Under the pieces are notes generated by a model. It was given only the letters and a program-made list of their open reading frames with translations, did not search any database and was not told the DNA's origin. This document shows, one piece after another, positions 8,053-16,494 of a DNA stretch of 37,464 nucleotides. The stretch is from an uncultured Planctomycetaceae bacterium. Lineage in GTDB: Bacteria > Planctomycetota > Planctomycetia > Pirellulales > Thermoguttaceae. Positions within the stretch are counted from its first letter, which is position 1; each line of letters begins with the position of its first letter. A program made the translations under genes and the position numbers. The stretch spans positions 1 through 37,464 of the forward strand of contig CAMZHY010000002.1 in NCBI GenBank assembly GCA_947307005.1, written 5' to 3'.

Positions 8053-9567
8053 ATGAGTATGCAAACTTCTCGTCGTGATTTCCTCAAGGCGTCGACCATC
8101 GCCGGCGTTGGTTTCATGGTTGGCGCTGGCAACAGCGTTAAAATCGCTCGCGCGTCCGCGCTTCAAGGGTTGGCGATCGCCGGTATTGGCGTCGGCGGCA
8201 AAGGCGCCAGCGACATCACGCAGGCGAGCTATTACGGCAAAGTCGTCGCGATCTGCGACGTCGATCGCAACACGCTTGCGGGCAAGGCGAAGGAATTCCC
8301 CGGTTGCAAGACCTACACGAACTACAAAGACCTTTACGCCGAAATGATGGACAAGATCGACGCCGTTACGGTTTCGACCCCCGACCACATGCACACGATC
8401 ATCACGGCGGAAGCGATCAAGAACGGAAAGCACGCGTATACGCAAAAGCCGCTGACGCGCTCGATCGGCGAAGCTCGTTATCTTGGCTATCTCGCGAAGA
8501 AGTACGGCGTCTGCACCCAGATGGGCAACCAAGGGTCCACGCTTGACGCGATGCGTCGTTGCGTCGCCCAGATTAAGGCTGGCGTGATTGGCGAAATCAA
8601 GGCGGTTCACATTTGGACGAACCGTCCGATTTGGGCGCAGGGACCGGACCGCGCCGAGACGATGGAAAAGTTCATCGCGAAGACGAAGGCGGAAGAGGAC
8701 GACGAAGAAGTCGCCAACGAACTCATCGACGAGAAGAAAAAGCAGGTCGAGGCCGCTTTCAAGAATCTCGATTGGGACGCTTGGATTGGCGTCGCGCCGA
8801 AGCGCGAATTCTGGCCCGGCATCTACCACAGCTTCCAGTGGCGCGGCTGGTGGGACTTCGGTTCCGGCTCCCTCGGCGACATGGCTTGCCATACCGCCAA
8901 TATGCCGTACGGCGCTTGCGACCTGAAGTTCCCCACCGAGGTCGTCGCCGAATCGTCCGGACATGACTTCGACTCCTTCCCCGCCTCCAGCAAGATCTGG
9001 TTCCAGTTCCCCGCGACCGAAAACCGCGGCGCGATCGAAGTCACTTGGTTCGACGCCAGCACGAAGCCCGACGCTTCTCTCTTCGAAGAATACGGCATTA
9101 CGAACCCGACCAACTCCGGCGCGATCATCATCGGCGACAAGGGCGTCGCTTACAGCCCGGACGACTATGCCAACAGGTATGAACTTCGCGCCAAGGGCGG
9201 CGACAGACTTACGGAAATCGACGGCGTCGAATGGCGCAAGGCTCCTGAGGACGAACATTCCAGCGATTTCGACGCTCGCAACAAGCTCGAATGGGTTACC
9301 GCGATCAGCGAAAACAAGCCGGAACTCTGCTGGTCCAACTTCCCGAATTTCGCCGGTCCTCTCACCGAGACGATCCTCCTCGGCAACCTTGCCGTTTGGG
9401 CCGCCCCGAAGGCTGGCGAACGCGGCGAAACGATCAAGTGGGACGCGAAGAAGCTCCAGGTTACCAACCTTGCCGAACTCAAGACCCCCGGCGTCGCCGA
9501 ACTCGTTCGTCCGGAATACCAGAACGGCTACGAAAAGATCGACTGGTCCTTCATCGACGAGACCTGA
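8053..9567 (+). CDS. Gfo/Idh/MocA-family oxidoreductase with Tat signal
   Basis: An NAD(P)-dependent sugar or polyol dehydrogenase-like protein of the kind abundant in Planctomycetes; substrate unknown. It opens with a twin-arginine signal (SRRDFLKAS), implying folded export with cofactor. The Rossmann motif is GIGVGGKG near residues 44-51, followed by VVAICDVD. The usual EKP catalytic triplet reads QKP, with the Lys kept. The middle carries the family block YHSFQWRGWWDFGSGSLGDM. A highly charged helical insert (about 200-240, KAEEDDEEVANELIDEKKK) precedes LDWDAW. Codon usage differs from the neighbours, with many C-ending codons and AAG, as in strongly expressed genes. AGGAG lies seven bases before the ATG; a second ATG two codons on is possible. 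It ends before a strong terminator. Confidence 0.92.
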   Translation: MSMQTSRRDFLKASTIAGVGFMVGAGNSVKIARASALQGLAIAGIGVGGKGASDITQASYYGKVVAICDVDRNTLAGKAKEFPGCKTYTNYKDLYAEMMDKIDAVTVSTPDHMHTIITAEAIKNGKHAYTQKPLTRSIGEARYLGYLAKKYGVCTQMGNQGSTLDAMRRCVAQIKAGVIGEIKAVHIWTNRPIWAQGPDRAETMEKFIAKTKAEEDDEEVANELIDEKKKQVEAAFKNLDWDAWIGVAPKREFWPGIYHSFQWRGWWDFGSGSLGDMACHTANMPYGACDLKFPTEVVAESSGHDFDSFPASSKIWFQFPATENRGAIEVTWFDASTKPDASLFEEYGITNPTNSGAIIIGDKGVAYSPDDYANRYELRAKGGDRLTEIDGVEWRKAPEDEHSSDFDARNKLEWVTAISENKPELCWSNFPNFAGPLTETILLGNLAVWAAPKAGERGETIKWDAKKLQVTNLAELKTPGVAELVRPEYQNGYEKIDWSFIDET

Positions 9568-9614
9568 TCTCTTTTCCGCGAGCTAACGGCTCGCTCGTTT
9601 AAAACGTAAAAATA

Positions 9615-9653
9615 ATCGACCCGTCCTCTTCTGGGGGACGGGTCGATCTTTTT
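9615..9653. terminator. Bidirectional intrinsic terminator between convergent genes
   Basis: ATCGACCCGTCC (9615-9626) pairs perfectly with GGACGGGTCGAT (9636-9647), loop of 9 nt, followed by CTTTTT on the plus strand. An A-rich stretch before the left arm gives a weaker U tract for the minus strand. Confidence 0.9.
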
Positions 9654-9713
9654 ACGGCGCGACGCGAACGTCGGACGTTCTCCATTGAGGAACGCGACTT
9701 GACGCGCGTCGGT

Positions 9714-11015
9714 TCACTTGGGCCGGCGGCGTTTGAGGAGTCGGCTCGTTGAGTCGGCGCGACGGTCTTCCTCCGGATCGGCGTCGCGAGAGAACGAATT
9801 AGGACGCGTCCGGTCGTCGTTGCGACGGCGGAGCGTCAGCGTTTCGCGACGCTCGAAGTCGCGAGGGGCGTCGTCGCGTGGATCGTCGCGCCGCGTCGTT
9901 TCCGGCTCGTCGTAGTCCGACGTTCTTCTGCGTCGCAGTCCAAGCGTCTCGCGGTTGGCGGACGGGGCGTCGCGCCGCGCGATTGGCTCTCTTGGGGGCG
10001 TTCTTCGGATCGGTTCCTCGCGTCGGGAGTCGTTAAAGGAAAAACGGAAGCGCGAAGCGAAACTCCCGCGTTCGCGCGGCGCCGCTTGACCGTAGTCGTC
10101 GTCTGTCGGCGAGGGCGTCGAACCGCGTCCGCCAAGCGTGATCACGTCTTCGGGCCATCGACGTTCCACCTCTTTGACGGCGCGCGCGACTCTTTCGCGA
10201 GCGTCTTCCGGCGAAAGACCGTGCGCTCTGCCGATTGTTTCGGCGTTGTCGCTCGCTTCGTGCGTGAAATAGAAGTGAATCGCCTCCGGATTGCATAAGA
10301 CTTCAATCGCGGAGCCCGAACAAAGAACGGAACCTCGATCGATCACATAGGCGCGTTCGGTGATTTTGAGCGTGTTTGCAATCGCATGGTCGTTGATAAT
10401 AATGGCGATTCCCGTATCGGCGAGTTCAAGGACGGCGCGTTGAATTTTGCTGATTGTTTCCGGGTCGCATGCAGCGAAAGGTTCGTCAAGCATGAGAATT
10501 TTCGGATTGCCGGCGATCGCGCGCGCAAATTCGAGACGCCGCCGTTCGCCGCCGGAGAGTCCTCCGGCGCCGCCGTTTCCGACGACGCGGTTGTGAATTG
10601 GACCTTTGACGGGATCTTCCCAAAGATCGTAGCGCTTCAGAATCTCTTCGCACATTGGGCGACGTTCGCGCCTTGGAATTCCGTAGAATTCGAGCGCGCC
10701 GTAGAGATTCTGCTCGACCGTCAACGCGCCGAAGAGGCTGTGTTCCTGCGGAAGATAACCAAGTCCCGCCTTGCAGCGTCGGGACATGGTCCAACGCGTA
10801 ACGTCTTGGCCGTCGAGTAAAATCGTGCCAGCCGTCGGTTTCGTAAGACCGCAGATCATGTGAAAACTGGTTGTCTTGCCCGCGCCGTTCGCGCCAAGAA
10901 GACCGATGATTTCTCCCGGATAAACTTTGATATCGACGTCGTGAACCGTCGTAACCTTACCGTAGCGCTTAGTGAGTCCCCTTGCCTCAAGCACCGGCTT
11001 GTCGCCTCTTGTCAT
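9714..11015 (-). CDS. LptB-like ABC transporter ATPase with long Arg-rich C-terminal tail
   Basis: Residues 1-250 match the cytoplasmic ATPase of the lipopolysaccharide export complex LptB2FGC. They hold Walker A GANGAGKTT (about 41-49), the LPQEHSLFGALTVEQN Q-loop region typical of LptB, signature LSGGERRR (about 153), Walker B ILMLDEPF (about 173) and the switch His in INDHAI (about 210). LptB is normally about 240 residues; here another 180 follow, rich in Arg, Asp, Pro and Ser and probably disordered. The tail carries two imperfect copies of a RETL-LRRR block. The start has a strong AAGGAGG. No lptF, lptG, lptA or lptC is adjacent. LptB is favoured over a LivG/LivF-type ATPase because of the Q-loop and the H-loop wording, but this was read by eye only. 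Confidence 0.82.
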   Translation of the reverse strand: MTRGDKPVLEARGLTKRYGKVTTVHDVDIKVYPGEIIGLLGANGAGKTTSFHMICGLTKPTAGTILLDGQDVTRWTMSRRCKAGLGYLPQEHSLFGALTVEQNLYGALEFYGIPRRERRPMCEEILKRYDLWEDPVKGPIHNRVVGNGGAGGLSGGERRRLEFARAIAGNPKILMLDEPFAACDPETISKIQRAVLELADTGIAIIINDHAIANTLKITERAYVIDRGSVLCSGSAIEVLCNPEAIHFYFTHEASDNAETIGRAHGLSPEDARERVARAVKEVERRWPEDVITLGGRGSTPSPTDDDYGQAAPRERGSFASRFRFSFNDSRREEPIRRTPPREPIARRDAPSANRETLGLRRRRTSDYDEPETTRRDDPRDDAPRDFERRETLTLRRRNDDRTRPNSFSRDADPEEDRRADSTSRLLKRRRPK

Positions 11016-11077
11016 TGTTTCCCTCCTTGTATTCCAGGACGCGCTAAGAAAAAATGACGCGTCGATTTTCGGGCGGC

Positions 11078-11106
11078 ATTCTACTGAAATTTTAAACAGG
11101 CGTCAA
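11078..11106 (-). promoter_or_regulatory. Promoter of the LptB-like gene
   Basis: On the minus strand TTGACG (11101-11106) is followed after 17 bp by TAGAAT (11078-11083). The -35 overlaps the stop codon of the upstream symporter gene, so the ATPase has its own promoter despite lying downstream on the same strand. Confidence 0.65.
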
Positions 11107-12785
11107 GAATTGGATTCCGTCGCGTCGCCTTCGGTCGCTTCCTTGCTTTCGCGTTTCCATTTTGCCGTCGCAATAATCGAAAGAAGGAGCAGCGCCGCCG
11201 CGACGACGGTAAAGAACGCGAGCGCGTAACGCGCGACGACGTTTCCTTGATACTCGTAATACCCTTTCTCGACGTTTTTGATAAACCAGAAGACGATAAT
11301 GATCGTCATGTAGGGGAAAGAAACGTATTTCACGAGCTTAGGGACGAGATTGAGCGCGCGCGTTTGCGCCCCGCACTCCAATTCCGACCGAAACGCGGGA
11401 ACGCCCCAGACGAACGCGACAAGGAAGATCTGGAGAATGGCAAAGACAAACATGACGACTCCTGAAATCCAGAAGTCGCATATCTCTAGCGCCACAAGGT
11501 CTTTGGTGAACCAACAGACGAAAAACGTTCCTACAAGATTCGCGCACCCGACAATGAACGCGCTCGACTCCTTGCTTCGTTGAAAAACTTCTTGAAAGAG
11601 CGCGACCGTCGGTTGAAGCAGCGAGACGGACGTTGTGATCGCCGCCGTGAAGAGGAGCAGATAGAACGCCAGACCTACGAATTGTCCGCACTGGGTTTGC
11701 CCAAAGACATTCGCCATCGCGGAGAACCCAAGCGCGTAGGTTGAGTGAAAATTAACGCCCGCGTTTTGACCGAGGAACATGACGACGGGCGGAATCGTCA
11801 TGAGACCGCCTAGGACGACTTCGCAGAATTCGTTGATTGACGTCGAGGAGAGACTGGAAAGGGCGACGTCGTCTCGTTTGCGGAGGTAACTCGCGTAGGT
11901 CGTTATACAGCACCAACATAATGAAAGCGTAAAGAATATCTGCGCCGTTGCCGCGAGCCAGACGTCGGGATTCTTTAACGATTCCCAGAGCGTCGTTTGG
12001 CCGATGACGATTCCTCTTGAACTGAAAGCGTCGCGCGTTGGATTCCACATGAATCCCAACCCGTCGAGGAATCCGCGCCCTTCGATTCCCGTCGGATTGC
12101 CGAGCGTTACGACGCGAACGATAACGAGCAACGAACACGCTAAGACGAGCGGAGCGGCGAACTTGCATACCTTTTCGATTCCTCCGGCTATTCCGCGGCT
12201 GATGAGCAGCATATTGCCGAGCGCGCAGAAAACCGTCGCGAGAAGGAGCGGCGACGACGAGAGACGAAAGAGCGATCCGTCCGCGTATTTCCCGATCATG
12301 CGGTTAAAGAACTGCATGTATTCCTCGGGAGCGTCGAAACGTAAGCCCGGATCGACGTCGTTGAAAAAGGAAAAACCGAGACCGATCGGCTCAAACATTC
12401 CGCCGAGATATTGCAGCGCGTAAAGGACGCACCACGCTTCAATGAAGACGTAGTACATGCTGATGGCGAAAGGAATGATCGTCATCAGACCTCCGACGAT
12501 TCCCCAGCAACGTTTTCGACCGCTTGCGAGGTAAAACACCCCCATTTGCGACCGCGCTCCGTTGCGACCGCCGAAACGACCGAGCGCCCACTCGCTCGCC
12601 GCCAACGGAATTCCAACGAGAAGAAGCGAGATCAAATATGGGATCATGAACGCGCCGCCGCCGTTTAAAACGACTTGGCCCGGAAAACGGATAAAGTTGC
12701 CGAGTCCCACGGCGCTTCCCGCGACTGCGAGGACCACCCCGAGTCGCGATCCCCAGTGGTCGCGTTTTCTTGTCTGTCGCGTCAT
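11103..12785 (-). CDS. NSS (SLC6/LeuT-like) sodium-dependent transporter, copy 1
   Basis: A sodium-coupled importer, probably of amino acids, in the inner membrane. The ORF track starts at 12887. I place the start at the ATG at 12785, because the N-terminus then reads MTRQTRKRDHWGSRLGVV as in the family, and because the upstream part overlaps the small-subunit gene. The resulting 560 residues carry the TM1 block GSAVGLGNFIRFPGQV, containing the sodium and substrate site residues of LeuT, then NGGGAFMIPY. About 11-12 hydrophobic helices follow. A GGAG lies about 11 bases upstream. It follows the MetS-like gene by 29 bp and ends the NSS cluster. The substrate cannot be inferred. Confidence 0.92.
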   Translation of the reverse strand: MTRQTRKRDHWGSRLGVVLAVAGSAVGLGNFIRFPGQVVLNGGGAFMIPYLISLLLVGIPLAASEWALGRFGGRNGARSQMGVFYLASGRKRCWGIVGGLMTIIPFAISMYYVFIEAWCVLYALQYLGGMFEPIGLGFSFFNDVDPGLRFDAPEEYMQFFNRMIGKYADGSLFRLSSSPLLLATVFCALGNMLLISRGIAGGIEKVCKFAAPLVLACSLLVIVRVVTLGNPTGIEGRGFLDGLGFMWNPTRDAFSSRGIVIGQTTLWESLKNPDVWLAATAQIFFTLSLCWCCITTYASYLRKRDDVALSSLSSTSINEFCEVVLGGLMTIPPVVMFLGQNAGVNFHSTYALGFSAMANVFGQTQCGQFVGLAFYLLLFTAAITTSVSLLQPTVALFQEVFQRSKESSAFIVGCANLVGTFFVCWFTKDLVALEICDFWISGVVMFVFAILQIFLVAFVWGVPAFRSELECGAQTRALNLVPKLVKYVSFPYMTIIIVFWFIKNVEKGYYEYQGNVVARYALAFFTVVAAALLLLSIIATAKWKRESKEATEGDATESNS

Positions 12786-12814
12786 TTGCGTAGCGCTCCG
12801 CCGCTCTCTTTTCG

Positions 12815-12952
12815 TTAACGTTCCGTCGATTCTTCGGGCGCGTCCGCGTCCTGCGTTTCTCGCGTTACGACGAGTTTGTAACAACACCAGCCAAAGAGTC
12901 CGATAACAATGGCGAGCGACGCCGTCATGCTAACCCAACCGCCCCACGTCAT
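12815..12952 (-). CDS. MetS-like small subunit of an NSS transporter (45 aa)
   Basis: Too short for the ORF track. The reading is MTWGGWVSMTASLAIVIGLF, then GWCCYKLVVT and a short acidic tail, ending TAA. A single transmembrane helix (about residues 8-27) followed by a charged cytoplasmic end is the layout of MetS, the small partner needed by the NSS methionine/alanine importer MetP. AGGAG lies upstream at proper spacing, the stop is 29 bp before the NSS copy 1 start, and the ATG lies 73 bp after NSS copy 2. The family match rests on size, topology and position. It is the only such subunit seen for three symporters. Confidence 0.75.
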   Translation of the reverse strand: MTWGGWVSMTASLAIVIGLFGWCCYKLVVTRETQDADAPEESTER

Positions 12953-13025
12953 GCGCGTTCTCCTGTTTCTTTACGTCGAAAGGCGACGTTCCTAGCGTAA
13001 ACTTACGAATTATCCTGAGCGTTTG

Positions 13026-14717
13026 TCAAGACCTTGAATTGTCTTCTTTTTCGGTCTGAATACCGTATCCGTCTGAAATTCCCTCGGCGCGCCATCTCCG
13101 TATTGTCACGACGGAAAGCGTGAAAAGGAACGCTAGCAGCAAGAGGAAAAATCCAATGGAAAGCTGCGCGACGTAGTCTTGCATTGTCGCGAGAACGCGT
13201 CCTTTGAGGTTTTTCGACGCCCAAAAAATGGCGATGACGACGAGGTAGGGGAAGGAGAGGTATTTTACCACGAAGGCGAGGAACGTCGGCGGTTTGATCT
13301 TTGATCCGAGCGCGATTTCTTCCCGGAGCTTTGCGGTTCCCCAGACGAACGCGGCGAGACCGGTCTGGAATATGGCGAAGAGGAAGGGCGCGAAGTTCGC
13401 AAACCAGAAGTCATACGTGTCGAGCGCCGTCAATCCCTTGGTAAACCAAATCACAATGAACGCGCCGACGAGATGAATCGCAGCTCCCAGCAAGACGCTC
13501 GCGCCCCGAGAGCATCGAAACGCCTCGCGGAAGAAAGCGACGACCGGCAGCACGAGAGACATGGAACTCGTGACGGACGCGGAGAAGAGGAGGAAGAAAA
13601 AGACGAATCCGCAGAGTTGCCCTAACGGCATGAGTTCGAAAACGTTCGGCAGGACGATGAACCCGAGCTGGAACGACGAACTGAAACCGTCCGCCGCCCT
13701 CGATCCGAGGAACATGATTGCGGGAGGAATCGCCATGAGACCGCCGAGAACGACTTCGCAGAATTCGTTTGTCGCCGTCGCGGAAAGACCCGAAAGCGCG
13801 ATATCGTCCTTCGGACGCACGTAGCTTGCGTAGGTGCAGACGGCGCAGATGCAGATCGACACGCTGTAGAAAATCTGCGCCGTCGCCGCCAGCCACGTTT
13901 CCGGATTGAGAAGCGACGTCCAGACGCTTGCGCGTCCAATAATTTCTCCCGACGCGTTATAGACGTCGCGCGTCGGGTTCCACATGAAGCCCAGACCGTC
14001 GAGGAAACTTTGTCCCGGACGACCCAGCGGATTGCCGAGCGTCGCGACGCGGATAATCATAATGAGCGCGCATAGAAGAATCAGGGGCGCCACGCGTTTG
14101 CTGAATTTTTCAATTCCTTTCGACACGCCGCGATAAACGAGAAGAAAATTGATTGCGACGCAGAAGATCGTCGTCGCCAGCAGCGGCGCGCCCGCGCGGG
14201 AGAATAGCGCGCCGTTTTGATTCGCGCCCGTCGTCGCGTTGAAAAATCGCTCGTACTCGTCGCCGCTTCCTAGACGCATTCCCGCGAAATCGCCGGACCC
14301 GAGCGTGAATCCCAATCCGATTGGCTCCAACATTCCGCCGAGATATTTGAGCGCGTAAAAAAGACACCACGCCTCGACGAAAATATAGTACATGTCAATC
14401 ACGAAAGGAACGCACATGCTCATGCCGCCGACGATACCCCAGCCTCGTTTGCGTCCGCTCGCGACGTAATACATCCCCAGCGGGGAATGATAGCCATGGC
14501 GTCCGGCGAAGCGCCCTAGCGCCCACTCGCTCATCGAAATGGGGATTGCGACGAGCAGCAGCGAAACGACGTAGGGAATCATGAACGCGCCGCCGCCGTA
14601 GTTGACGACCTGACCGGGGAATCGCAGAAAGTTGCCGAGTCCGACGGCGCTTCCCGCGACTGCGAGAACGACGCCGATTTGTGATCCCCAGTGTTCGTGT
14701 CGAGGCTTGTTGCGCAT
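13026..14717 (-). CDS. NSS (SLC6/LeuT-like) sodium-dependent transporter, copy 2
   Basis: Paralogue of its two neighbours. The track ORF begins at 14897, but that region overlaps the end of copy 3. The ATG at 14717 gives MRNKPRHEHWGSQIGVVLAV and 563 residues, matching the family N-terminus. TM1 reads GSAVGLGNFLRFPGQV and is followed by NYGGGAFMIPYVV. The helix SMSEWALGRFAGRHGYHSPLGMYY is also in copy 3 in near-identical form. An AAAGG lies upstream. It starts 43 bp after copy 3, so the genes are likely one transcript. The likely substrate is an amino acid; differences from copies 1 and 3 in the middle helices may mean a different specificity. Confidence 0.92.
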   Translation of the reverse strand: MRNKPRHEHWGSQIGVVLAVAGSAVGLGNFLRFPGQVVNYGGGAFMIPYVVSLLLVAIPISMSEWALGRFAGRHGYHSPLGMYYVASGRKRGWGIVGGMSMCVPFVIDMYYIFVEAWCLFYALKYLGGMLEPIGLGFTLGSGDFAGMRLGSGDEYERFFNATTGANQNGALFSRAGAPLLATTIFCVAINFLLVYRGVSKGIEKFSKRVAPLILLCALIMIIRVATLGNPLGRPGQSFLDGLGFMWNPTRDVYNASGEIIGRASVWTSLLNPETWLAATAQIFYSVSICICAVCTYASYVRPKDDIALSGLSATATNEFCEVVLGGLMAIPPAIMFLGSRAADGFSSSFQLGFIVLPNVFELMPLGQLCGFVFFFLLFSASVTSSMSLVLPVVAFFREAFRCSRGASVLLGAAIHLVGAFIVIWFTKGLTALDTYDFWFANFAPFLFAIFQTGLAAFVWGTAKLREEIALGSKIKPPTFLAFVVKYLSFPYLVVIAIFWASKNLKGRVLATMQDYVAQLSIGFFLLLLAFLFTLSVVTIRRWRAEGISDGYGIQTEKEDNSRS

Positions 14718-14760
14718 GAGGAGCCTTTCAGGTTCTAATGACGACGCGTTTAAAAAGTCG

Positions 14761-16425
14761 TTAGCGTTCAGTCGCGTCGGCGTCGGCGATTCGTCGCCAC
14801 CGTTTTGCGGCGCCCGTTGCGAGCGCAAGGGTCGCAATTCCAACGATCGACATGAAGACGAGCGAAATCTGCGCGACGGGACTGTTTGCGATTTCATGAA
14901 TCCGCGTTCCCATGTTTCGACAACTCCAGAAGAGAACGACGAGAATCATATAGGGAAACGAGACGTATTTAACGACGGTTACGAGGAAGAGGGGCGGTTT
15001 TATGCGCGAACCTCGCGCAATTTCCGAACGCAGCGCCGGCTCGCCCCAGACAAAACAGACGACGACCGTCTGAATAATCGCGGTTACGAGCGGTAGGAAG
15101 TTCGCGACCCAAAAGTCGAAGACGTCGAGCGCGCCTAGTTTTAGCGTATACCAGCAAATCACGAGCGTCCCGACGAGGTTGACCGTCGCCGCGACCGACG
15201 CGCTTCGTTCCCGCGTCCACCCTCGCGATTCTTGGAGAAGCGCGACCATCGGCTGGATCATCGAAACGGAGCTTGTCACGGCGGCGAGCAGGAGGAGGAA
15301 GAAGAAGAGGAATCCCCAGAATTGTCCGAACGGCATGAGACCGAAGACGTTCGGAAGAACGACGAATCCAAGCGCGAAAGAAGACGCAAAGCTTCCCGAC
15401 GCGCGCGCCCCGAGGAACATAATCGCCGGAGGAATCGACATGAGTCCGCCGAACCCAACCTCGCAGAACTCGTTCGTCGCCGTCGCGGCAAGACTCGAAA
15501 GCGCGACGTCGCCGCGCGGTTTGACGTAGCTTGCGTAAGTGCAGACCGCGCCGAGGCAGATCGAAACGCTGAAGAATATTTGCGACGTCGCCGCAAGCCA
15601 TACGTCGGGATTCGCGAGCGTCTCGCAGACGCCGACGCGAACAACCTCGCCCGACGCCGTCGCGACTTCGCGCGTCGGGTTCCACATGAATCCCAGTCCG
15701 TCGAGAAAGCTCCGGCCCGGGAGTCCCGTCGGATTGCCGAGCGTGATAACGCGGATAATGACCGCGATTGAACAGAGGAGAATGAGCGGCGCCGCCGCTT
15801 TACAGAAGCGTTCGATTCCTCGCGAGACTCCGCGATAGACGAGAAGGAAGTTGATTCCCGCGCACGCGAGCGTCGCAAAGAGCGCGGTCGAGGTTTTCAG
15901 CGAGAAGAGCGCGCCGTTCTTGCCAATTCCCACGAGCGAACCGAAAAAGTTTTCATATCCTTGAGCGTCGTCGAAGAACAGTCCCGGAGGCGAGCTGGGC
16001 GCGACGGAAAAACCAATTCCGAGCGGCGCGAGCGCTCCGCCGAGATATTGCGCCGCGTAGACGAGACACCACGCTTCAATGAAGACGTAGTACATCCCAA
16101 TGATAAAAGGCGCGACCGTCGCGAAAGACCCCATCGCGCCCCAAAACGCGCTGCGATTCGACGCCGAATAGTAGACGCCCGCGGGAGAATGATACCCATG
16201 GCGTCCTCCGCTCCGTCCTAGCGCCCATTCCGCCGTCGCGAGCGGAATCGCGACGACTAAGAGCGAGACGACGTAGGGAATCATGAACGCGCCGCCGCCG
16301 TTGCCGACGACTTGTCCCGGAAACCTCAAAAAGTTTCCAAGCCCGACGGCGCTCCCCGAGACGGCGAGAATCACGCCGAGCTGCGATCCCCATCGATCTT
16401 TTTTTCTTGCGTCGGTTGTCGTCAA
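14761..16425 (-). CDS. NSS (SLC6/LeuT-like) sodium-dependent transporter, copy 3
   Basis: First symporter in transcription order, 554 residues, starting at a TTG with GGGAG about seven bases upstream: MTTTDARKKDRWGSQLGVIL. TM1 reads GSAVGLGNFLRFPGQVVGNG, with the conserved LeuT-fold sodium-site wording. Copies 2 and 3 share more sequence with each other than either does with copy 1, for example TATNEFCEV-GGLMSIPPAIMFLG. The ABC-F gene ends 69 bp upstream on the same strand and no good promoter was found in that gap. Read-through from ABC-F or a weak promoter is therefore possible. Confidence 0.92.
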   Translation of the reverse strand: MTTTDARKKDRWGSQLGVILAVSGSAVGLGNFLRFPGQVVGNGGGAFMIPYVVSLLVVAIPLATAEWALGRSGGRHGYHSPAGVYYSASNRSAFWGAMGSFATVAPFIIGMYYVFIEAWCLVYAAQYLGGALAPLGIGFSVAPSSPPGLFFDDAQGYENFFGSLVGIGKNGALFSLKTSTALFATLACAGINFLLVYRGVSRGIERFCKAAAPLILLCSIAVIIRVITLGNPTGLPGRSFLDGLGFMWNPTREVATASGEVVRVGVCETLANPDVWLAATSQIFFSVSICLGAVCTYASYVKPRGDVALSSLAATATNEFCEVGFGGLMSIPPAIMFLGARASGSFASSFALGFVVLPNVFGLMPFGQFWGFLFFFLLLLAAVTSSVSMIQPMVALLQESRGWTRERSASVAATVNLVGTLVICWYTLKLGALDVFDFWVANFLPLVTAIIQTVVVCFVWGEPALRSEIARGSRIKPPLFLVTVVKYVSFPYMILVVLFWSCRNMGTRIHEIANSPVAQISLVFMSIVGIATLALATGAAKRWRRIADADATER

Positions 16426-16494
16426 GCGCGTTCTCCCATGCGTTTGATTGACTTGAAATTGGCCATTATTCCAGAAGAAGGGACGCGAACGGCG

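Noticed and set aside
7942-9258. 438-residue minus-strand ORF
   Set aside because: Antisense to the Gfo/Idh/MocA gene, whose family motifs and ribosome site are clear. No recognisable domain.
12786-12887. N-terminal extension of NSS copy 1 in the ORF track
   Set aside because: It overlaps the MetS-like gene, is Arg-rich and precedes the family-typical start at 12785.
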